A DNA stretch of 64,000 bases, from the NCBI GenBank assembly GCA_001587635.1, contig LNJE01000004.1, positions 1 through 64,000 on the forward strand, read 5' to 3'. The notes beneath the pieces were generated by a model, which worked only from the letters and a program-made list of their open reading frames with translations, was not told the DNA's origin and searched no databases. The stretch is from Methanofastidiosum methylothiophilum (GTDB taxonomy: Archaea > Methanobacteriota_B > Thermococci > Methanofastidiosales > Methanofastidiosaceae). Position numbers and translations under genes: made by a program. Positions 25,929 to 33,316 of this stretch are shown in pieces. Every line of letters begins with the position of its first letter. The stretch's first letter is position 1.

Positions 25929-27194
25929 TTAAAAAAGAACTTTAGATGCAATGAAAACTAGAATACTAACACTAGCAATATCCATAACACTTGTAAGTAG
26001 AGGTATTACGACATTGTCGGGATCTATATTTGTTTTTATCGAAAAGTAAGTCAGATAGTATGAAGTTAGCATCCCTGCAAATGCAGACATTACAGCCACC
26101 AATATCGATATTTTTAATACAATAAAAAATTCCATTTTTGGGATATTAAGCATAGTTGACATGAAAAATACCATTATAGATAGTAGTGGAAATAGAATTA
26201 TTGTAATAAAAAATGTATATATGAATTCCTTCAACATTTTTAATTTAGGTAAAAAAGTAATTTCTGCTTGGCCTAAATGAAAGCTAGTTGAAATTCTGGC
26301 AGCGAAAATGCTTCCGATATTTCCATTTTCGGCATTGAAAAGAGGTGACAAAACAAGCAATAATGGGAAAACATTAATCAAATCCAAATTTTTATCAAGG
26401 AGCGATCCTGCAAGAGTACTAAGAAAGGCACATATTGCTAGAAATCCCATTGACTCTTTTAGTATTCTTTTTGCGTAACTACTTTTTCTTACGGAAAATA
26501 ATCCAAATAAAATTATTATGATACTTATTGAACTACTAGAGAGCAACATGAAAGCTTTACTTAGAGAAAAGGATATTATTCCTACTACAAAGAGAGACAC
26601 CACATTCAATATATCTCCTATGGAAGCTATAATAGGTGAAGAAACGTTATCGGGATCAAGACCTTTATTAAAAGAAACAATCGCTACTAGAATCGTAGTC
26701 AAAATAAGACCAACTGCTGCAAAAATAGAAGCAAATAGTGAAATAAAAAAAAGATGTATAAACCCTATTGTTTGATTGCCCACTATAATTCCTCCAATAA
26801 ACGCAAAAAAGGCTATTATAACGGCCATGATTACAGTTTGAATGATGGAGGAATACACATTTTCTTTAATTAAAGTTGAATCGCTTAACTTTGATGTTAT
26901 TTCACCTGTATGTAATCCTGTTGAAAGTCTTGACCCCATTGAAGCATAGACATTGCCCCTCATGTCAATTGTTGCTGGAAGCATAATTAATATACCAGGT
27001 AATAATATCAAGAAATCAATCATTTTTGTTAAGTATATACCTGCAAAAATATCGGCAAACGCACAAATGATGAGGGCAAACATGCTCTGTTTAATAATTG
27101 TAAAAAAATCAGAAAGGTCTAGTTTTGGGGGCCATGCTACATATCTCTTTGAAACTACATTTGGCGTAAAGGTCTTTTTGTTTTTCAATTGCAT
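25929..27194 (-). CDS. MgtE/SLC41-like divalent cation transporter, duplicated domain
   Basis: Membrane protein (421 aa) made of two homologous halves, each like the MgtE/SLC41 transmembrane domain. Half 1 has LPATIDMRGNVYASMGSRLSTGLHTGE and GLDPDNVSSPIIASIGDI; half 2 has SPLFNAENGNIGSIFAARISTSFHLGQ and NIDPDNVVIPLLTSVMDI. The acidic/Asn residues of DPDNV line the ion path in this family. No cytoplasmic CBS domains are present, unlike bacterial MgtE. Probable magnesium (or other divalent cation) transport. ATG follows GGGGAGTGT. Confidence 0.85.
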   Translation of the reverse strand: MQLKNKKTFTPNVVSKRYVAWPPKLDLSDFFTIIKQSMFALIICAFADIFAGIYLTKMIDFLILLPGILIMLPATIDMRGNVYASMGSRLSTGLHTGEITSKLSDSTLIKENVYSSIIQTVIMAVIIAFFAFIGGIIVGNQTIGFIHLFFISLFASIFAAVGLILTTILVAIVSFNKGLDPDNVSSPIIASIGDILNVVSLFVVGIISFSLSKAFMLLSSSSISIIIILFGLFSVRKSSYAKRILKESMGFLAICAFLSTLAGSLLDKNLDLINVFPLLLVLSPLFNAENGNIGSIFAARISTSFHLGQAEITFLPKLKMLKEFIYTFFITIILFPLLSIMVFFMSTMLNIPKMEFFIVLKISILVAVMSAFAGMLTSYYLTYFSIKTNIDPDNVVIPLLTSVMDIASVSILVFIASKVLF

Positions 27195-27293
27195 ACACTC
27201 CCCATATAAATGTCAATTTATGGACCAGTGGTCTTACATATTCTAATCGATGATCCAATAAATCGTCTTCTTCCATATTTCATCACTAATATA

Positions 27294-27467
27294 TTAAATC
27301 TTTTTAAAATATTTAAAAAGATTTCCGTAAATATTTCTTAATGCCGTATCTGGCAATACGTTCGCTTCATAGTTTTCTACTTCCTTTTCTAGAGATTCTA
27401 GTAAGTCCCAAGTAATACTGATATGGGCTTTCTTGAAAGCTTAGCTACCGAAATAAGATATGATCAT
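27294..27467 (-). pseudogene. Possible decayed small-gene remnant (one in-frame stop)
   Basis: From an ATG with a GGGGAGT site ahead, the frame reads eight residues, then a TAA, then continues open for about 48 residues with protein-like composition, including HISITWDLLESLEKEVENYE, and ends FKYFKK. The middle resembles the strand-helix-helix start of ribbon-helix-helix DNA-binding proteins (HISITWDLLESLE), but this is only a visual impression. The stop, plus the lack of another start codon, suggest a relic. Confidence 0.3.
27296..27324. repeat. Perfect inverted repeat, 13-bp arms
   Basis: AAATCTTTTTAAA, three bases (ATA), then the exact reverse complement. As RNA it forms a stem with a 3-nt loop; as DNA it is upstream of the MgtE-like gene and at the end of the broken frame. 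It could be a terminator of the relic or an operator/TATA-rich promoter element for MgtE. Confidence 0.5.
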
Positions 27468-27695
27468 ACTCCCCATGACCTTTTTACTCTTTTATTTAAA
27501 TAAACATTGTCATTCTTTTCTGTTAAGAAAATCCGCTGGATCTGATTAACATAAATTCTAATTCCACATTATCCAATTGATACTTTGAGATCCCATATCC
27601 GTAAATATCTGAGTTAGTTTAGCATGGAGACTCCCTATTCTAAAATCCACAGGTAGATTGTATAAGACATACCCCTGATATTTTATGCTTAAATA

Positions 27696-27923
27696 TTCCA
27701 ATCTAGTGTATTTGAAAGCATAGTTGTCTGCCATACTCATCCCAACTGGATTTTAAATTGTGGCACAACAAATCCTTGTGGAAAGTCTATACTTTATTAC
27801 CCTGAGTACGATCGTTCCAAGAGTTATATCTTAAGCTTCATGCCGTTTAAAGCAAAAGATGAATTAAAGTTTGGCAAATATTTGTTAGATAAGACGATAA
27901 ATATTTCTTATGATAGTAAGTAA
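27696..27923 (+). pseudogene. Open frame without start codon, possible 3' gene relic
   Basis: The plus strand is open from just after a TAA near 27693 to a TAA at about 27921. It encodes about 75 residues including VCHTHPNWILNCGTTNPCGKS, ILYYPEYDRSKSYI and a lysine-rich end. There is no ATG, GTG or TTG with a ribosome site near its 5' end. The composition looks like real protein (C-terminal part of a lost gene), but the family is not recognised. Confidence 0.25.
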
Positions 27924-27958
27924 TAAGGTTTATAAATTTACTTAGTAAGATTCATTTA

Positions 27959-28291
27959 ATGAAGCGAATAAGGCCTTTTATTAAGAATAGCACAAAAGTT
28001 AGAGTCCTTACAAGATATCTAAATAACAATAGAGAAGTTAAAGAATATATGGAAAGAATCAATCCTGTTTTTTACGAGATTTCATTTCTTGACTGTTATG
28101 TTGAAAAGAGCATAAGTGAGGAGGTTAAAAAAACATTGGAAGCTTATGAAGGCCTTGAAATAACGACAGATGAAATTAAGAATAATAAATATACATTTTA
28201 TATTGATAGCAAAGAAGGCGAACCTGTTATATGGTTGAAAAACGAAGATCAAAGAATCAGATTTTCCAAGATACCCGTAGAGTTATCATAG
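27959..28291 (+). CDS. Hypothetical protein, 110 aa
   Basis: Not recognised. Predicted soluble protein, basic N-terminus (MKRIRPFIKNSTKVRV), mixed helix and strand, two Trp/Tyr-containing strands near the C-terminus and no transmembrane segment. TTTATAAAT (27929-27937) lies 26 bases before the ATG, so the mRNA is probably leaderless. Eleven bases after its stop begins a metallo-beta-lactamase-fold gene, so the two are probably co-transcribed and may work together. Confidence 0.7.
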   Translation: MKRIRPFIKNSTKVRVLTRYLNNNREVKEYMERINPVFYEISFLDCYVEKSISEEVKKTLEAYEGLEITTDEIKNNKYTFYIDSKEGEPVIWLKNEDQRIRFSKIPVELS

Positions 28292-28301
28292 ATGAGGTAA
28301 G

Positions 28302-29063
28302 ATGAGTTCAAAGTTTATAGGATCTGTAAGGCTGCACGCACCTTACCACCCTTCGATAGTTATAAAACTCGACAAAATTGAATTTAGAGTGGATAACTCT
28401 TGTGGGGCAAATAATGGAAATAAAATATATTTGTTGACACATTTTCACTTTGACCACGTTAGATCTTGCATGGCAGGGGGGGCAGATTTTCTAAGCCTTT
28501 CTGAAAATCCAATAAAAATCTATGCACCATATGATGATAGAAAAGAATATGGTCAAAATGATAATGTTTTTGACATTCATTCTAAGATGATTAATTTCCA
28601 TTCGAAAGGTAGGCGAATGCTTGTACCCGTAAAAAAAGACGAAACTCTCAAGTTCAATGGGACTACCGTTACCCCCATACCACTAAGGCATACTGTTCCC
28701 AATTTCGGGTATTATATCACTAATCCACAAACGAGTGTATTCGTTACAGGAGATTGGGGCGGATCAAATTGCGAAAACATACAAAAATTAATTTCTTTAT
28801 CACCAAGAGTTTTAGTTACGGAATGTAGATACTTTTTCGATGAAGAGATAAAAATTGCAGAAGAACGAATGCATGTCCATGTCAATGATATACTTGAATT
28901 AAAAAAAGAGCTAGAAAATACCTTAATCATATTAACACATATTTCTCATAAATATAGGGAACTTAGTGATATAATGAAAATAACTAAGGAAAATGAGCTA
29001 ATCCTTGCAAAAAATATATCGTTTAACGGTGTCAGTTATCGTATTAGAGAGCGATTCAAATAA
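28302..29063 (+). CDS. Metallo-beta-lactamase-fold hydrolase
   Basis: A 253-residue MBL-fold protein. The zinc motif is LLTHFHFDHVRSC (HxHxDH, about 46-58). Other metal-site candidates are RHTVPNFGYYI (about 128), the GDWGG Asp (about 150) and the C-terminal HISHKYREL (about 213). The order resembles the RNase Z / SNM1-type nucleases and related phosphodiesterases more than lactamases or glyoxalases, but no beta-CASP insertion is clear. Substrate unknown; nucleic acid is plausible. Start ATG follows GAGGTAAG. Confidence 0.8.
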   Translation: MSSKFIGSVRLHAPYHPSIVIKLDKIEFRVDNSCGANNGNKIYLLTHFHFDHVRSCMAGGADFLSLSENPIKIYAPYDDRKEYGQNDNVFDIHSKMINFHSKGRRMLVPVKKDETLKFNGTTVTPIPLRHTVPNFGYYITNPQTSVFVTGDWGGSNCENIQKLISLSPRVLVTECRYFFDEEIKIAEERMHVHVNDILELKKELENTLIILTHISHKYRELSDIMKITKENELILAKNISFNGVSYRIRERFK

Positions 29064-29146
29064 AAATATAATATATAAAAAATATTGACTTTTCTAAATA
29101 TTTGATAATAGAAAATTTTAAATAAAGCTAGTTGAATAATTAATGT
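29064..29146 (+). promoter_or_regulatory. Upstream region of the structured RNA
   Basis: AT-rich gap after the MBL gene. TTTTAAATAAA at 29116-29126 is the best TATA element and predicts initiation at about 29147, exactly at the closing helix of the RNA. Nothing else is seen. Confidence 0.5.
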
Positions 29147-29437
29147 TGCACAGGTCGAAACTTCGCTGGTAACAAAGTCTTTCATTCCTTGCATCTGAGC
29201 CGCTTAGGCGGATTTGAGTATCATTCTCCACCGCATTCAAGGCTCTTGGACAAGGGTATCTCCGGGATGGTTAAGTCTTATCGGAAAAATGTTTGGGTCA
29301 AACTTGAACTTACCCGGTCCATGACATTGAAAAAATGTCTCTATCGGAAACCGAAAGACAATAGTCGCTTCGAGAAGTCGAAGCATCCGGTTATGAAAGA
29401 CCTACTCCTTTGAAGCGACAAACTGTGCACTTTTTTT
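29147..29437 (+). ncRNA. Structured orphan non-coding RNA, about 290 nt
   Basis: GC-richer than its surroundings, with its own TATA element (TTTTAAATAAA, 29116-29126) placed 27 bases before the first helix and a T-run (29431-29437) after the last. Helices seen: closing stem TGCACAG/CTGTGCA (29147-29153 with 29423-29429) extended by GTCG/CGAC; GTCTTTCAT/ATGAAAGAC (29177-29185 with 29393-29401); GAGCC/GGCTC enclosing GCGG/CCGC (29197-29245); GGAC-AA-GGGTA with TACCC-G-GTCC (29248-29320); GACATT/AATGTC (29323-29339); GCTTCGA/TCGAAGC (29367-29384). RNase P landmarks (GAGGAAAGTCC) and the SRP helix 8 motif (GGAAGG..AGCAG) are absent, so it is not identified. No long convincing ORF. Confidence 0.75.
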
Positions 29438-29587
29438 ATTGATGATTTAATTATCTGAATTTTATTGTAGATGCATTGTATTAAATTCGTTATCCTCATA
29501 AAACATATGCACTATATTTTTAGTACAATAAAAATCCGCATATTGATAAAAGCGTATGTTTTTAAATGAATAAATCACAATCAACTC

Positions 29588-30643
29588 ATGAAGAAGTTTT
29601 TATCTTTTTTGATTTTTGTAGTTATTGCATTCTCAATTATTTCGCCCATATCTTCGGATGAGAATATATTATACAAATTAGATGAAGATTACCTTTTTAA
29701 GGACATTTCATTTGATCAAAATTTAAATAATTTATTTTTGGCAGGAGAGATCAAAGGGAGCAATAATTCATTTATAATTAAATCAAAAGATGGCAATTAT
29801 TTAAGGGAAGTTATAATTGATAATTTCAAAGTTTCTAAAATAATAAATGATAAATTCTCAAGCGTATATGCAATTGGTGCTTCTGAAGATAATCAAAATA
29901 AAATTATTAAATTTACTTCAGGCCTAAATAAACGATGGGAAACTAAAATCCATTTCTCAGATATGGATATCATTACATCATTTATTGTAAATGAAAATCA
30001 AGAAGTCATCGTCATTGGATATTCTACATTCAAGAGGAGCTCAGATTCTTTTATTATAAGGATAAATCAAAATGGGGAGATTATTTCAGAAAAAATATTA
30101 GATATAAGTCCATATGAAAGGCCATATAAGATTATAGAAGATTATGAGGGCAATTTTTACCTCACCGGTGAATCAAAAGATATGAACTTTGATATTTTTG
30201 TCTGCAAGCTTTCAAATGATTTTGATGTACTGTGGATTGACTACTATGATAATAACAATTGGGTAGATGGGGGGCTTGGCCTTGAATTAGTTGATGGGAA
30301 TTTAATTGCAGCTGGTTACTCTGGGAAAGAGGGGTGGTATGTTTTTGATACCGTCTTCATTGAATATTCAAAAGANGGGAATGTAACATCTTTTACTAGA
30401 AAGAGTTTTTCNGGCGGGAGTGATTGGNTCAAGGAGTTTAAAAGAAATAATGATCATTACTATTTAATNTTGATAGATTTACTTACAGGAAAAGAGTATT
30501 CAATGAAACTTGATTATTACTTTGATGTAGTAAAAAAAGTTGAAATCAGCAAAGATGAAATTCCTATAAAAATNATTAAAATAAACAATGATATTTATTT
30601 TGTATTTCAAAAGGAAAATGTTATCTTTGCCCAATATTTATGA
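29588..30643 (+). CDS. Secreted beta-propeller-like hypothetical protein
   Basis: A 351-residue protein with an N-terminal signal peptide (hydrophobic residues about 4-20, cleavage region near ISSDE). The rest has repeats of about 45-50 residues with the pattern of Asn/Gly/Asp turns between strands (for example NNLFLAGEIKGSNNSFIIKSKDG, EVIVIGYSTFKRSSDSFIIRINQNG, NFYLTGESKDMNFDIFVCKLS), as in SBBP-type beta-propellers. Extracellular role unknown. TTTTTAAAT lies about 25 bases before the ATG, suggesting a leaderless mRNA. Five ambiguous bases (N) fall in the last third of the gene, so some residues are unknown. Confidence 0.75.
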   Translation: MKKFLSFLIFVVIAFSIISPISSDENILYKLDEDYLFKDISFDQNLNNLFLAGEIKGSNNSFIIKSKDGNYLREVIIDNFKVSKIINDKFSSVYAIGASEDNQNKIIKFTSGLNKRWETKIHFSDMDIITSFIVNENQEVIVIGYSTFKRSSDSFIIRINQNGEIISEKILDISPYERPYKIIEDYEGNFYLTGESKDMNFDIFVCKLSNDFDVLWIDYYDNNNWVDGGLGLELVDGNLIAAGYSGKEGWYVFDTVFIEYSKXGNVTSFTRKSFXGGSDWXKEFKRNNDHYYLXLIDLLTGKEYSMKLDYYFDVVKKVEISKDEIPIKXIKINNDIYFVFQKENVIFAQYL

Positions 30644-30647
30644 AGGA

Positions 30648-31043
30648 TTATTNATTTTCTTCACTACTAATTATATGATAAACAGTTCTAAGTGGTATCT
30701 TTAAACTTTTTGATATTTCTTTAACTGGAACACCGAGCTCGTACATCTTTTTTAGCTTGTTTACTATNTCTTCATCATATTTGTTTGGCCTTCCGGCNCC
30801 CTCCCCAAAAGGAACAAGAAGTACCCCAACACGCTCCAATGCCTTCTTCACTCTAATTGAGGTAAGNANATAGAGGCTTTTTGGGCATAATATATACTTT
30901 ACATTAGGTGCATGTTCTAAAACTTCAACCATGATATCAACTGACGGTCTCATGTTGATATATATTTTCTCATCATTATTTGAAAGATTCGCCCTTAATT
31001 TCCTTATAAGATCTCTTTTATTTTTTGCGATTATTTTTTTCAA
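30648..31043 (-). CDS. DUF1699-like protein with C-terminal helix-turn-helix
   Basis: A 131-residue protein. The N-terminal 85 residues (KIYINMRPSVDIMVEVLEHAPNVKYILCPKS, then VKKALERVGVLLVPFG) resemble the methanogen DUF1699 family. The C-terminal 45 residues (KLKKMYELGVPVKEISKSLKIPLRTVYHII) form a Hin/resolvase-like helix-turn-helix, so DNA binding is likely. The ATG overlaps the stop of the 384-residue gene upstream. Several N bases leave residues undefined, including the last codon. Confidence 0.55.
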   Translation of the reverse strand: MKKIIAKNKRDLIRKLRANLSNNDEKIYINMRPSVDIMVEVLEHAPNVKYILCPKSLYXLTSIRVKKALERVGVLLVPFGEXAGRPNKYDEXIVNKLKKMYELGVPVKEISKSLKIPLRTVYHIISSEENX

Positions 31044-32194
31044 CCTCGAGCCCCCTTAAGCTCCTGTAAGAATTTTTTTGTTATATCCTTTTTTTCAGAA
31101 CTTGTGACAATATTTTCAAGTAGATGTTTATTTTCCTTTGGCACTATGCCATAGTTATCAATCCTAATCAATGCAGAGTCAAACTCATTTTTTTCAATTG
31201 AGAAATATAGCAATGTTTTATCATAATCTTCTGATATTAAATAATATGAAATTGCAGCGACAAGACTATTTTTTTCTTTTAAATTCATTTCTCTTAACGT
31301 ATCCATCATTTTTTCTTTCAATAGAACTGTCTTATAGAATTTACCAAGGAGCGCTTCGTTAGGTTCAGGATCAATAGTTGGAAACGGCCCCCCATAAATC
31401 TTTCTTTCAATATAAGTTTTCTTAAGGTAAAATAAAGCAATATCCTCACATATTGCATCAACACCAAATGGTGCATATGCAATTGATAGGACTTTTCTTA
31501 TGTGTTTATCATATATGGGGGATCTTCCTAAATCGATAGTTTCGTCATATAGATCACGTTTATAGTACAAATAATCTTTTTTAAAAGGAAGATGGTCTTT
31601 TGGGCCCATCATACCATATTCTTGTGGGATTCTCTTTTTAGTGGATGATTTGCCTTTAGATTTCTCTCCAAGTATCTCCATTATTTTCCTATAGTTTTCT
31701 CTTTCTTCCTTGCTTAAAGAAAAGAGAGTTTTCATATACTCCCCCGAAAAGGAGAGATACTTAAAAATGTCAAGCCTATAGACCCCATCAGGGCTAAAAA
31801 TAAATTTTCCCATTCCCCCTTCTTCAGTGAACTTAATAGCTTCATGACCTGTATAGATAATTCCGTCTTTTTCAAAACCCATTGCATCTACCAGTTGCCC
31901 TATGGCAATCCGATGTGCTGCAATAGCATGCTGGATGTTATCAAAACAAATTTTCTTTTCCATTGCTCTTTTTCTAAAATATGGATCTTGTGCATCTTTA
32001 ATACCTTTAATAACAAAATAAGGATTTTGATACCCTAAAAACTCTATCTTTCTCCTGATTGAAATTAATTCTTCATAATCCTTTTTCAATTTTAGATAGG
32101 TACTAAGGAAGTATTCACTATCCCTTAATTTTTCAGGATTTATACTGTATTTTAACGTATCTAGATAACTAGAAATCCTAGATATTAGACTCAT
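31040..32194 (-). CDS. Hypothetical protein, 384 aa
   Basis: Not recognised. Predicted soluble and mostly helical, without signal peptide or membrane helices. A basic low-complexity stretch (GEKSKGKSSTKKR, about 175-187) may link two domains: residues 1-170 include a possible ligand site CFDNIQHAIAAHRIAIGQLVDAMG, and 190-384 contain several Tyr-rich helices. It is the first gene of a two-gene unit with the DUF1699-like regulator (overlap of four bases). CTTTATAAG about 40 bases upstream is a plausible promoter. Confidence 0.7.
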   Translation of the reverse strand: MSLISRISSYLDTLKYSINPEKLRDSEYFLSTYLKLKKDYEELISIRRKIEFLGYQNPYFVIKGIKDAQDPYFRKRAMEKKICFDNIQHAIAAHRIAIGQLVDAMGFEKDGIIYTGHEAIKFTEEGGMGKFIFSPDGVYRLDIFKYLSFSGEYMKTLFSLSKEERENYRKIMEILGEKSKGKSSTKKRIPQEYGMMGPKDHLPFKKDYLYYKRDLYDETIDLGRSPIYDKHIRKVLSIAYAPFGVDAICEDIALFYLKKTYIERKIYGGPFPTIDPEPNEALLGKFYKTVLLKEKMMDTLREMNLKEKNSLVAAISYYLISEDYDKTLLYFSIEKNEFDSALIRIDNYGIVPKENKHLLENIVTSSEKKDITKKFLQELKGARG

Positions 32195-32289
32195 GATTAC
32201 TCGCCGGGATTTAAAATAATTGCAATAATCTTATAAAGATATGTATGAAAAAATATTGCAAAAAGAGATTATTTGAATAAAAATAAAAA

Positions 32290-33120
32290 TTAATATTGTT
32301 TATATATTTTGTAGTCAAATCTTAAAGCTTGTGGTGAATCAACGTTTCTGAATACAATATAGTAGTTTCCCTTCTCAGGGGCAGTCCATTTTAATTGTTC
32401 ATAGTCCCGTTCTCTTTCATTTGTCGAATAGAGGAGTGTCCTACCGGAATAATCTGCGGGCGATATTGTAAAGCTTTTGTATCCATTACTATCAAGTACA
32501 TACATTCTAGCAAATAGATTACGGTATTCATTCTGTCTAACCTTATAGTAAATATGTATGACTTCACCTTTCTGGAGGGAAGTTGCATAAGATCTCCACC
32601 CATCTTTGCTTATAGAAACATTGCTTCCTTCAGAGATTACGTATTGATACTTGCTCAGCTTTTCTCCAGAAGACAAAATTGCAGTATAATAATACTGAGC
32701 TTGAAAATTGTTTGTATTATGAACTACAAAATAGTATAATCCATCTCCCGGAAAAGTAAATTCAAATTCTGATTTTGGGCCGGAGTAAAATCTCAAATAT
32801 TGGGTATTTTTTTTAGTATTGCTAATTCCGTAAAAGGTAAGATAATTATGCTGTGGGCTTGATATAATATATACGTCGAAGTCATCTTTATCTAAAGTTT
32901 CGTATGAAAATTTCACCTTGCTTCCTTTTGCTAGAGCCATCGGATATGATCTGTAAGAATTACCATTCAATGAATTTTTTTCATTGACAAGAATTTCCCC
33001 TACAGGTGAAGGTTCAGGACTTGGAGTTTTCACAGGTTGTTGATTTGAGCCAGGTGTCGCACACATGGCTGCTAGTCCTACTAACACTATCAATCCAAAA
33101 ATAAGTATTGATTTTTTCAT
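32290..33120 (-). CDS. Secreted lipoprotein with two repeated beta domains
   Basis: A 276-residue exported protein. The signal peptide (residues 1-19, ending LVGLAAMCAT) has a lipobox-like AAMC, so Cys20 is probably lipid-anchored. A Pro/Ser/Thr linker (about 27-40) follows. Then come two domains with the same layout: NSYRSYPMALAKGSKVKFSYE and DGWRSYATSLQKGEVIHIYY each begin a beta-sandwich, and FPGDGLYYFVVHNTNN and APEKGNYYIVFRNVDS each end one. This resembles PPC/GOLD-like extracellular modules. TTTAAA at 33144-33149 predicts a leaderless start at the ATG. Confidence 0.75.
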   Translation of the reverse strand: MKKSILIFGLIVLVGLAAMCATPGSNQQPVKTPSPEPSPVGEILVNEKNSLNGNSYRSYPMALAKGSKVKFSYETLDKDDFDVYIISSPQHNYLTFYGISNTKKNTQYLRFYSGPKSEFEFTFPGDGLYYFVVHNTNNFQAQYYYTAILSSGEKLSKYQYVISEGSNVSISKDGWRSYATSLQKGEVIHIYYKVRQNEYRNLFARMYVLDSNGYKSFTISPADYSGRTLLYSTNERERDYEQLKWTAPEKGNYYIVFRNVDSPQALRFDYKIYKQY

Positions 33121-33316
33121 CTTTAAAGATTTGTAATTTAAAGTTTAAATAGTTTACTGATTTTATTTTTCCCTGCGTTATCTACTAATTATTTAACTTA
33201 ACTTAATAGCATAATCCAAAATTCTATCTAAAAGAAGAGTTAACTTCTACTTATTTGGCCTTTTGTCTATAAGAAATATAACACAGTTGTTAAAGAGATA
33301 CGATAAATCTCAATAT

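Larger units (their letters stand above)
27195..27958. other. 764-bp region without an intact gene
   Basis: Between the minus-strand MgtE-like gene and the plus-strand gene at 27959. The left part includes the MgtE upstream region and a 13-bp-arm inverted repeat (27296-27324). A minus-strand reading frame broken by one stop codon spans 27294-27467. The right part (about 27690-27923) has a plus-strand open frame of about 75 codons without a start codon. The mixture of broken frames looks like decayed genes rather than regulatory DNA. Confidence 0.45.

Noticed and set aside
27109..27276. 55-codon minus-strand ORF overlapping the MgtE start
   Set aside because: Most of it lies in another frame within the MgtE-like gene; no separate support beyond a weak ribosome site.
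27558..27740. 60-codon minus-strand ORF
   Set aside because: No ribosome site or recognisable family; lies in the relic region and overlaps another broken frame.
29189..29413. 74-codon ORF inside the structured RNA
   Set aside because: No ribosome site, basic low-quality translation, and the bases are explained by RNA helices.
29147..29437. RNase P RNA or SRP RNA as identity of the structured RNA
   Set aside because: Size fits, but the hallmark GAGGAAAGTCC (RNase P) and GGAAGG..AGCAG (SRP helix 8) sequences are missing.
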